From NCBI RefSeq assembly GCF_905163445.1, contig NC_053199.1, positions 15,704,001 to 15,768,000 of the forward strand: a stretch of DNA of 64,000 nucleotides, given 5' to 3'. The stretch's first letter is position 1. Each line of letters starts with the position of its first letter. Shown one piece after another: positions 51,656 to 60,792 of this stretch. The notes under the pieces are model-generated. The model had not been told where the DNA came from. It was given only the letters and a program-made list of their open reading frames with translations, and ran no database searches. This DNA is from Pararge aegeria (Eukaryota > Arthropoda > Insecta > Lepidoptera > Nymphalidae). Both the position numbers and the translations under genes were made by a program.

Positions 51656-54554
51656 ATTTGGCTATCACAGTCAAATGACAGCCAATCCAGCAACAATCCT
51701 CATAACAATAAGGTCCATGAAAATATTGGCAACAAGAAAGAAGAGACAAGAAATAGGGAAACGAGACCAACATTGTCGTTCTTAGGGAATATAAAAGAAA
51801 CGGAACGCAACTTCAATCATCAGAAGGTGTCACCAACTTGCACAGTCAGACGTGTCGAGGAAAATGACCAGAACGTGTCGAAGAAAATCTATATTAACAC
51901 CTGGACCAGTTTTCCTCCGGGACAAGATAATTGATAGAAATGAGAGACTAGTTTCAAACGACGTTTTACTACGATCGAGGCAAGTGACAGGGTGCAATCA
52001 TTGGGGCATAAAGAGCACACCTAAATGCTAAATTATGGCCTGCGCGCACTAAAATGTCGATATTCGCTGTCACTGAAAAACGGAATGTCGATATTTTTAC
52101 AATGATAAGTCCTAGATGAGCTTTGATTATCGAGCTCTCTGAATTCAATGCAGCGCATTATACTCGAATGGATACGAATAAATAAGGAACGACTTTAAAA
52201 TACTATACTCATATAGCTTAAGGGTGCCAATTCACGATTTAACTCTCCACATTTCCTGAGTAAATAAAGTGTCACCTCCGGCTAAACTGTGTGTTGAAAT
52301 AGTGTTTTTTTATCGCTAAACAAAATTATTTTGATTACGACGTTTTATAAAAACTATCACCTATAATCCCCTTCTCATTGTAGGAAGAGACCCGTGCTCT
52401 GTAGCGGATATGACGATGATGATAAAAACTTTTTAAAACAATGGAATTTACTAGCGTAAGTGGCCATTTTAGTATCCATTTCATACTGAGGAAGGCACGC
52501 ATTGATAACACTGAGAAGATAATTGGCAAGAAATTGGCAGTCAGTCACAAGGTAAGTTTTTGAAATTTTTCAACTTAAAACAACACTATGTTTTTATGAA
52601 GGCAATTCTTCGGAATTCTTTTCTTATTTAAATTATTTAATCGCACACCACGACACAGTAAGGATAATAAAGGAGAAATAGAGAGAAACACAAAGACTGG
52701 AGTAGATCATGTCACGAATAAGTCTTTCGGTATCATTTTTCATATCGATTTAATAAAAAACGAGCATCCCTAGCACAACTTTATGCAAAATAATGACCAG
52801 GCTCACAGAATTCATAAGGTGATAAATGCTAGCACATTACATCAAAATGGCCCAGCGACGCAATTTGCATTCTGGTAGCTGAACTATAAATATTGAGCTG
52901 ACAAGTGCTTGTATATTTGAAGATATATCTGTGATATATAGCGCAAAGTTAATTGGGGGTACGGGTGTGTTGTTTTGTATGAATTATAAGATGGTGAGGA
53001 TGATAGTGAAATTAATGTTTATATTTCGAGTCTGGGTCTGCCTTGACGTCTTAACATATATTACGGGTGGAATATGGGGTAAATGTCACCGCGGTTCGAC
53101 TGCAAGTTTTGCTTTTCATTTTTCATGATATGACTTATGTTGTGGAGCGCAGTCATGATATATACATAAATTCTCCTGTATTTCCAGGCGCTCTATTGCT
53201 TGCTGGAAAAAGCTTTTTATTTCCGCATAGTTTTTCCGCCATTTCAATTATGATGATTTGTAAAATCTCCGAACTCGTAGGCTAATATTGAGTAACACTT
53301 TATTTTTTTTATTATTTTACTAATACTTTATACTTGACTATTCTGTTTCTCGCCGAAAGTGTCACCATGTTTTGTATTTAAATTTAAATAAAAAAAAACC
53401 TGTTTTGCATTGTTTGTTTGACTGATAATAAATATTGAAGAGACATTCATCAATTTCATCATCTTATACGAAGTTAGCTACATCAATTATCTGTTTTCAA
53501 AATTATTGTATCACATTCAATTTTATTATTTCCATAAATAATCGTCTAACTTTAAATGGGACTCAAATATAACACAATAACTAATTTAAACCTAGAATTA
53601 TTTCCCTAACTAGTATTATCGCTTAATCTATACATTTGTACTTTACCGCTTGCCCTGTCAATATAATCTATGCGCTATTTACTATACTCGTACCAGCAAA
53701 TATCTTGAATGTAAATTGGCCATGTCATAAGTCTGCCACAACGGTATTTGGCCTTAAAGGCCGTACGTTTCCAGCCTCTACTCCGTTCTTCTCATAACAA
53801 TTAACATTGAGAACGGCTGTTTAACTATGGTTTTATCAGTACCTCCGTTTTATAATGATAGATATTGACAGATGCCATTACTAAGAACACTGGGTAAATT
53901 AGATTGTCAAGTTTAAGGTATATCTACTTATATCAGTGCCGAGGACCGTCATTGTTCAGTTAATTAATTGCATACAATTTATATGAACTCATTCTGAATT
54001 GTTCGGATCTGGTGCCTCAATCTAACCTTTAGTAAGCTGTAGCGAGCCCTGACATACGCACAGTCACTCAGTGGTATCTGATTTTTGAACGCCACCTATA
54101 GTGAAGCAGCCAGCAAATCAAAATTAAGCATAGAATAGAAAATAATAAATTTTATTGCTTGAACTGTGTAAATTTTTTTGGTGTTTATTTTTCAAATTAT
54201 TATCTTAACACTTAAAATTTTAAACATTGGACATTAATTAAGAACTGTCACAAAAGTATTATGCGTTATTTATTAACCTAATTCTTATCCTATTTTAAAA
54301 ATATGTCCATCAATTTTTTTTACCATGAGTGGTAAATGGTTAATATTTTTTATACCACAAGCATCTTCTGAGCAAAAGCTTACCTTAGTTTACATGTTTT
54401 GTCAATATAGAAAATACTAGCACAGATGTGTTGAAAATTTTGTGTGAATATAGAAACATAGAAAACTGTCAGGAGCCTGGACAGCACTGACCCTAAAAAT
54501 AAATTTGGATACATCATCATTATGTTTAGGATGTACTGAATGTTAAAGTGAAGT
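51656..54554. other. longest stretch with almost no recognised repeats
   Basis: Only a small SINE-C scrap (CCCTTCTCATTGTAGGAAGA-GACCCGTGC) at 52365-52410 is seen. ORFs at 52931, 53067 and others lack domains. 52740-52920 contains octamer-like words (ATTTGCAT at 52863, TTATGCAAAATAAT at 52781) and TATAAATATT. It may be unique, possibly regulatory DNA. Confidence 0.35.
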
Positions 54555-54840
54555 CACTTAAATTCAAAAAATTCAAAATTCAAAATTCAAAATTTCTTTA
54601 TTCATGTAGGCCTATCACAGGCACTTATGAAGCGTTCATATATAATTGTTTACATAATTGTAACGGGATGGTGATAACTTCGTTCGCCAACTTAAATCTA
54701 AAGCTACGAGGGTTCCAAACGCGCCCTGGTCTAAGAAGAGCCCACAACAAACTTAGCCGGGTAAATTTATTTTTTTGTTATCACCATCTTCCAGTAAATT
54801 TAAATTAAGCTATGAAGCTAGAGCAATTCACACCCAAGCT
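54555..54840 (-). mobile_element. LINE-3-like 3' end
   Basis: Outer tail (ATTCAAA)n and TTTATTCATGTAGGCCTATC, then TAAAGCTACGAGGGTTCCAA, GCGCCCTGGTCTAAGAAGAG-CCC, AACTTAGCCGGG and ATTCACACCCAAGC. It shares the LINE-3 UTR core but has a different tail (ending TGAATTTTGAA instead of TTTGACTTTGA), so it is a sister subfamily together with 14897. Confidence 0.75.
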
Positions 54841-54895
54841 TTCATTACTGGCCCTCACCGTAAGTAATGAATAAATGGAAAGAAAAACTCCTGTA

Positions 54896-54919
54896 GGGGA
54901 GGCCGGGGCTGAAAGTTCC
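54896..54919 (+). repeat. pogo-like element, left terminal inverted repeat
   Basis: 24 bp with one mismatch to the right end. Its inner 15 bases are also a copy of the subterminal motif GGGGYNRNWWGTTCC. Confidence 0.9.
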
Positions 54920-55083
54920 GATTTTCAAATAACATGTAATTTTATGAAAAAAAAATAAGATTTCAATTTTTAATATTTGATTTTATTAAAAAGTCTTAAT
55001 CGGTCTCTGTAATAGTGAAGTCATTTCTGCTAGTTTCTTAATATATTTTTTTGTACAGGCATATTTTTGCATAATTTTGGAAA

Positions 55084-55139
55084 GGAACATTTAACCCCAC
55101 TTTGGGGCGAGTTGTTCCATGTGTGGGGCAAATTGTTCC
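55084..55139. promoter_or_regulatory. subterminal motif cluster, left side
   Basis: Three more 15-bp copies: GGGGTTAAATGTTCC (minus, 55084-55098), GGGGCGAGTTGTTCC (55104-55118) and GGGGCAAATTGTTCC (55125-55139). Likely protein-binding repeats near the end of the transposon; binding is inference. Confidence 0.7.
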
Positions 55140-55656
55140 ACTTGGGTAATTTAAATAAAGTAAAAGGATAATATAAGGTTTCTTTAAAATAAAACAATAA
55201 TTTCTATAGATACGTTTATTACGTTGTTATAAAATGGTATAAACTTTAAAAAACACAAAAAAATTACTAGCTACGTCTAGATTAACATTTTGAAATGTTG
55301 ACACTTCCATAACTGAACTTAAAAAAAGATAACAGAACATAACTGGCAATCTTCAGATAAATATTTCTTTTAATTCAACTATAATAGAGATTCATCAAGT
55401 TAAAAACCTTACAAACATAACTGCACTTATTTTAACTACATAAAAAAATAGGTAACCTTCTTGCAAACGCTTCAATAATAAATTTAATGGAAAGTGAGAT
55501 CAAAACTTACAATTATAATAACTAAACAAATAACGTCAAATTATTTATCACCTTGAGGTTATCAAATTATTTTTATTAAGTGAAATAAAATTACAATGAA
55601 GACAAGTCATCAGTCTTGTTTTAATAAGTCGTAATCAACTTTGGTAACTTTTATTC

Positions 55657-56334
55657 TTATTCATCGTTAAATTCTTCATCTGACTCACAGTTGGGACACA
55701 CATAAGTAATGTTATCAGTTTCATTTATACATTTAACATGTGCCCAATTTCTACACAAGCTACATTCTATCCACTTTTCTCTTGGTAGTGAATTTGAATA
55801 TGAATCACAACAAATTATGCAGTACCATTCCAGAACCTCATCATCACTATCACTCTCGCTTTCTTGTAATACTCTTCGTTTACCTTTTTTTTGAGCTTTT
55901 CCCTTGCCTTTATATTTTTCTTTATTATTGTTGTTTTCTTTCCCCTTGTTTCTAATTGCTTTTTCTTTCCTTGATTTCTTCTTTACCTGTTCTTCAGCTA
56001 ATGCATTTTTTTCTGGCGTGTCGGTCAAAACAGCTGTCTTTCTAATACGGCGTTTTGTAGCCATCTGCAATCTTGGGGATGCCTTTGGTAAAGGCTTTAC
56101 AATTTCAGGATTAAACACAGCTGAAGCATTCATCTTTACTGGTGTAAATTGAAGTTCTTGGGCACTATTAATGGTCACAGAGGCAGCCTGAGATACATCA
56201 CCCTGATCTGTTGCAGATTGTTGAGGTGGTTCACAAATCTGACCCGATGTTGAAGTGTTTATGGTAATAGATTCCGGCTGCAAAGTAATCTGAGGTAATA
56301 TTTGAATATTGGATGGTCCTGGCTGGTCATCCAT
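55657..56334 (-). CDS. PHD-finger C-terminal module of a pogo-like transposase, intact ORF
   Basis: 225 codons with no stop. Residues ~1-70 are Gln/Ser/Thr-rich and low in order. VKPLPKASPR at ~80 and RKTAVLTDTPEKNAL at ~98-112 match the linker typical of insect pogo/tigger-like transposases. Residues ~115-155 are Lys-rich (basic, nuclear-type), followed by an acidic SESDSDDE. The C-terminus is a C4HC3 PHD-type zinc finger: C172xxC175, C191xxC194, H199xxC202, C213xxC216. No DDE catalytic residues are present. The frame is open a further ~17 codons upstream of the Met (SNEEPLQPSSSSVTIE), so in the parent gene this was the C-terminal part and the Met may be internal. If expressed, it would be a nuclear, non-catalytic, possibly chromatin-reading fragment. 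PHD fingers bind histone tails as a family; nothing shows that here. Confidence 0.65.
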   Translation of the reverse strand: MDDQPGPSNIQILPQITLQPESITINTSTSGQICEPPQQSATDQGDVSQAASVTINSAQELQFTPVKMNASAVFNPEIVKPLPKASPRLQMATKRRIRKTAVLTDTPEKNALAEEQVKKKSRKEKAIRNKGKENNNNKEKYKGKGKAQKKGKRRVLQESESDSDDEVLEWYCIICCDSYSNSLPREKWIECSLCRNWAHVKCINETDNITYVCPNCESDEEFNDE

Positions 56335-56403
56335 TTCAATCGTAACTGAACTGCTAGAAGGCTGGAGGGGTTCCTCATTTGAAAAGAAAATTTAACTACA
56401 CAT

Positions 56404-56720
56404 TCATACGCAAGTTTTTCGCACCTCTTCTGGCAGCAAACCGAAGTATATCGATGAACACTTTAAAATGTAGTTAACTAGCTCTTTTTCCTGTTCTGTG
56501 GTAAACACTGATCTGCTTTTATAACCTCTTCTTTATAGATAAGATAAGATCTTTACCAGCTTTAATTTTTTTTACAAATCGATGTCATGTGGCAAATTTC
56601 CAGTTCTCTGGCTACCATTTTTACTTTTCTTCCATCTTGTATGACAGCATTGGCAGCTTGACGTAATAACGTTTCGGATATTTCCCCTCTCTCAGTTTTT
56701 CGTTTGTAGGTACGTACCAT
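56404..56720 (-). pseudogene. pogo-like transposase N-terminus (psq-type HTH), frameshifted
   Basis: From the ATG at 56720 the frame gives MVRTYKRKTERGEISETLLR-QAANAVIQDG and VKMVARELEICHMTS. This is the start and first HTH (DNA-binding, recognising the transposon ends) of pogo/CENP-B-type transposases, then stops after 52 codons. In another frame HRFVKKIKAGKDLI continues it, and from 56514 FTTEQEKELVNYILKCSSIY-FGLLPEEVRK shows the start of the CENP-B-type HTH before a stop at 56404. At least two frameshifts. The CENP-B helix end and the DDE domain are deleted. Confidence 0.75.
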
Positions 56721-56775
56721 CCTAAAAAAATGAAAAATATACTGTAAAAATGTATAGAAAATTTAAGGATCGATT

Positions 56776-56830
56776 GGGGTAAGTTGTTCCGGGGAACAAC
56801 CAGCCCCTTTAGGAGGGAACTTGTAGCCCC
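56776..56830. promoter_or_regulatory. subterminal motif cluster, right side
   Basis: Three 15-bp copies: GGGGTAAGTTGTTCC (56776-56790), its inverted neighbour GGGGCTGGTTGTTCC (minus, 56793-56807, two bases apart) and GGGGCTACAAGTTCC (minus, 56816-56830). They lie just 5' of the transposase start on the transcribed strand, so they could overlap its promoter. Confidence 0.7.
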
Positions 56831-57156
56831 AAATTATATTTTTGGATAAAAACTGTCATGCTAGCAAATTAACAAATTCAATTGAAAAAACATTCAAGCT
56901 ACAAAATACCTCACAAATGCCACTCTAAAATTTGAAAGATGCACATAAATCGGTCAATAATAAAGAAAAATAGACCAAAAAGTTTAATAACGAAAAAATT
57001 TACTCACGTGGTGTTCTAATAGCACAGTGCACACGGCCACACTTTCGCCGCCGTCGAAGCAACTAAGATGGCCGCCAAAGTGGCGCGGTACCTGATGCTT
57101 CAACGACGCACTTCACGTGAATTGCTATCTCTTTTCTTTACAAAGTTATTACTGTC

Positions 57157-57196
57157 GGAACAACGTGCCCCAGGAACTTCCAGCCCCGGCCTCCCC
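57157..57196 (-). repeat. pogo-like element, right terminal inverted repeat and adjacent motif
   Basis: The terminal 24 bases are at 57173-57196. Next to them is a further minus-strand 15-mer GGGGCACGTTGTTCC at 57157-57171, spaced one base from the TIR copy. Confidence 0.9.
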
Positions 57197-57198
57197 TA

Positions 57199-57734
57199 CT
57201 CTTTTTACCTCAAAAAAATTGACGCAATGAATTGTCAAAGTGTTCAAAATGATATCCAAAGTTTATGATCTATTCAAGATTACCTTTATTTGGCAAGATT
57301 TTTGACACCAGACTGAATTTGCACAAGACTGTAAAGTTTGGAAACTTCCATAACTGATCCAGCAATATACGTATAGTTGGTCAGATACATATAATTACTT
57401 TATAATCTATGGATACTTAAATGTTATTATTTCTGATTAAGTGTTTATAGCACTATTGTAATAAACTGTTATACAATTGGGTTAATTCTGTCAGTACCTC
57501 TTTGAGATTTGTATCTCGGACCTAGATCGCAACAACTCAACCATGTTTGGTGTTAAGGTATTCGTAAATGTTTCTTATCTGACCGAGATCTTCGATAACA
57601 TTTGTATTATCGTTTAATACATTCTTTGTTTCTGGTATATTTAACTATACTTTGTGACAAAAACTAAATAGAGTTCTCTAGCAAGCAAAATTTGAAGAAG
57701 TATCTACACAACCCGCGTTAGAACATCGCGATGA
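57199..57734. other. no gene seen
   Basis: AT-rich, host-like flank of the pogo-like element. Confidence 0.3.
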
Positions 57735-58110
57735 GTTTAAGATAAGCTATATCCCTTTATCTCTAATAAAAGCAAAGGCCTATGTCCAGCAGTGGGATTT
57801 AAAAATCTATTGTATTTTTCTCGTCCCAATTGTAGCGTAGTAGTTGTGGAGCTTTTTGAGATAGAGCTCGTCCGGTGAAGTACTATCATCATGCTTATTT
57901 CTGCCGCTAAATAGCATTGTTGCAATGCTGCATTTCGTTCTAAAGGGCGTGGTTGCCGTTGTAACATCTACGCCTCAAATTAATGAACACATAGCATGTT
58001 GCAGAACGTGCTCCTTGCATGCTCTGTGAAGTATTGCTCTGTTTATAGGCAATGGATTTCTACTTAACATCAGGTGAGCCATCTACCTGACCCGTCAATA
58101 AAAACTACAA
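57735..58110 (+). mobile_element. K SINE-like element, full-length candidate
   Basis: AGGCCTATGTCCAGCAGTGG, GATAGAGCTCGTCCGGTGAA, CTTATTTCTGCCGCTAAATA-GCA, AAAGGGCGTGGTTGCCG, GTGCTCCTTGCATGCTCTGT-GAAG, ATCAGGTGAGCCATCTACCT and CCGTCAATAAAAACTAC followed by an A run. No clear pol III head, so class is uncertain. Confidence 0.7.
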
Positions 58111-58184
58111 AAAAAAAACTATAAAGGACTGGATGATGGGATACAGGTATCTTGCAGGGAGTTTTGTTAGGGTAAAAGAAGGCA

Positions 58185-58370
58185 GATTGAAACGGTGATA
58201 GCGCATTGGGTAGGAGCGCGACTTCACTTCGGGAGTCCCAGTTCGAATCTCAGCACGCACCTCTAACTTTTCTAAGTTATGTGCGTTTTGAGTAATTAAA
58301 ATATCACTTGCTTCAACGGTAAAGGAAAACATTGTGAGGAAACCTGCATGACGATACGGAGTTTAATACT
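58185..58370 (+). mobile_element. SINE-C 5' half
   Basis: A-box region ACGGTGATAGCGCATTGGGT-AGG, B box CAGTTCGAATCTCAGC, CACCTCTAACTTTTCTAAGT-TATGTGCG, CACTTGCTTCAACGGTAAAG-GAAAACATTGTGAGG. Confidence 0.85.
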
Positions 58371-58499
58371 CGAAAACGAGTTCTCTATTGAGAGCTAGCA
58401 AATTTTATACTAAGACTGCAGCATTGGCCAATGGGCTCTAATTATCCATCAATTGTTGGCGACAATGTTCTGATGCATTTGATAAGAACATACGAATAA

Positions 58500-58685
58500 A
58501 CTTACTCTATCCACTTTCCACTTTTTTATCGGCTTTGTACGCTTAGGTTGCCTTTAAAAGATCACTTTTAGCCTTTGCACCCTAGCACTAAGTACTATTA
58601 CTGGTTTCCGTGTATTTTTTCTGTGTTGTAATGTATTATGGTGCAATAAAGTTTTTCTATTCTATTCTATTCTATTCTATTCTAT
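58500..58685 (+). mobile_element. retroelement 3' end with (TTCTA)n tail
   Basis: TTAGGTTGCCTTTAAAAGAT-CACTTTTAG and TGGTGCAATAAAGTTTTTCT lead into five TTCTA units at 58658-58683. Resembles LINE-4 in its start but differs in the tail. Confidence 0.55.
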
Positions 58686-59674
58686 ATCATGAGTGAAAGC
58701 AAAGCTCAGTGTGACGAAAATATAAACAAAGATTACGTTTTTTAGGTAATTTCAAAACCAGGTTGGTAACATTAAACATGTGGTAACTGACACCATCGAC
58801 CCATTTAACGCACTATAGTTTAAATAACTACGTTTCAAGAATAACATTGCTCTTCTATAGTAAACTACTCAAGCGACACTTCAATTTGACATAATAAGAG
58901 ACGCTAATGTAGCTTTTGTGATGTTAACGTAGAGTTGTGTTTACAGTGCTGTGTTAAAATGTTTACCTCGAAGTCATGAATTTTACCTAAAAGCCAATTG
59001 TTGTATGTTGGCGATTGATAGATGTTCCAAAGGTCAGATAAAACATGGAATTGTTTTAAAGGTATTAGAGATAATATAATACCTACTAGTAAATTGTGTG
59101 AATTTGAAATTTAGTGGTTCTAAAGTTACTGGTACGTTTGAGCGTTTTGGGACTAAAACTGCCTCATGTACTAACATCTAGTACGAGGTTCTGCGTTCGA
59201 TCTCCTGGTTGACCCGATAGTGTTGGATAGTTTTTCTGTCAAGAAATTCTTAGTTCCAGCCCAGTCAGTTTGGAGATCAAGTTGTCGATCCCACGCCTAA
59301 CCTCTTTCCTCTTCACTCTTTTGAATGAATGAATGAATACACTTTTATTGTACGCCACATAAAATTACAGAAAAGTGGTAAATCAATTTTTTATACAAAG
59401 TATACAATTTGGTGGCCGTACTATTACCATTAACACTTGATTTATCAATTTGCATCCTATGCATAAAATAATAGAAAACCATTGAGAAACCTCGACAACA
59501 GCCATAAACAACGCAAATTAAATATTCGCACTATCATTATAAAACCGTTTAGATTCTCCATTATGAATGATCCATGGCAGACCAAGTGGTAACGTGATGT
59601 CGGACCTATAAAAGGAATGCGAAAGTAATTTCCTGTCAACTCCCTAGAACCGCTTAACGGTTTTTATTTATGAA
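58686..59674. other. no gene; small reversed tail
   Basis: GAATGAATGAATACACTTTT-ATTGTACGCCAC at 59323-59355 is a reversed LINE-type tail. The rest is AT-rich and unassigned. Confidence 0.35.
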
Positions 59675-59845
59675 AGGGTGCTATTATGTATTATTTATTT
59701 TCATTATTTGTACACCACATCTAGTCCAAAAACACAAAAAAAAAAACAAACACTTCAAGTACGTAGTAGGATACAAAATGCGGCCTTATCGCTATCTAAC
59801 GATCTCTGCCAGGCAACCTCAGGATTAGGAAAAATAAAAAGAAAA
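59675..59845 (-). mobile_element. LINE-4 3' UTR
   Basis: TTTGTACACCACATCTAGTC, ATGCGGCCTTATCGCTATCT and CTCTGCCAGGCAACCTCAGG-ATTAGG. Confidence 0.75.
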
Positions 59846-59894
59846 CTTTATTTCTGCCTTTAGAATGTCTTCAATCTTTTCTTGCTTTTGTTTC

Positions 59895-60035
59895 GCCCTA
59901 AAACCGGAGCATCCCGAGGAGATTATGATTTATAACGTTACACAACTGAAATTCCAAGCAATTGTTCATTGTAAAGTCAACATCTCCCGAGAATGAATTT
60001 AAGCTTGAATATAGCAAATTAAGCTTAATGTTTAT
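59895..60035 (+). mobile_element. G foldback element, scrambled fragment
   Basis: AAACCGGAGCATCCCGAGGA and CATTGTAAAGTCAACATCTC are loop blocks of the 39185 element. ATAGCAAATTAAGCTTAATG is an arm end, in a different arrangement. Confidence 0.5.
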
Positions 60036-60792
60036 TTTCTTTATTGCTCGAATGTCATTCCCGAGATAATTATTCTTTGTACCGACAACTAGGATGTAAG
60101 TTATTTGTACCACAGAACGATTTACGTAATTTAATAAAAAAAATAACACAGTAGCCTTTCTTGGAACAATTTACACATACCAATAAATATTTCGCACGCT
60201 TTCTCGTTGGTATTTCGAGATGATGAATATCAATGCAGGGAGTTTGTTCAAAACGAACCTTAATACCTTTGTGATAGGGTTTACGTAACATAAGGCGTGG
60301 AAATGAAGTATTGGCACCCGTTGATTGAAGGGGCTATACTTAACACCGCATAACAATTATTTTTTATTGGATAAATTCTTTTGGCGGCATTTTATTACTG
60401 TAAAATGTGGTTTGCAATTAAATTCCTGTTGTAGCGTTGATGTGTTGCATAAACACTAAAAAGGACTTGTTTTTTCACTTGAGTGATTTTACCTTCGATC
60501 TACAAACTACTTTTTGATCAAATTTAATTTTGAAATTTAATTTAATTTGTATAAACCTTTAAAAATAAATGTTAATACAAATTAAATAGCAATACAAAAT
60601 CGACTATCGCTCTTAATTATTATAAAAGATTAAAATAAAATTATTTTGTACAAGATTTCTAAGTCGGTTTCAAGTACCTTACATGTATATTACACTCTCG
60701 GTCTCCTTACAGTGCTCGCTTACAGCTCGCACGCTTAAACCGCCTTGACAGTAAAACTCAATTTTGCATACTTTATATTTAACTATTATTAT
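60036..60792. other. no gene seen
   Basis: AT-rich, unassigned. It forms the left flank of the LINE-1 insertion. Confidence 0.3.

Larger units (their letters stand above)
54896..57196 (-). mobile_element. pogo-like (Tc1/mariner superfamily) DNA transposon, internal deletion derivative
   Basis: The 24-bp terminal inverted repeats GGGGAGGCCGGGGCTGAAAG-TTCC and GGGGAGGCCGGGGCTGGAAG-TTCC differ at one base, and TA lies directly outside each (54894-54895 and 57197-57198). TA duplication is the Tc1/mariner/pogo signature. On the minus strand it holds an N-terminal psq-type helix-turn-helix fragment with frameshifts, then directly a 225-codon C-terminal ORF with a PHD finger. The ~200-residue DDE catalytic region expected between them is missing. 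At 2301 bp it cannot move itself but has ends fit for mobilisation in trans. Confidence 0.85.
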
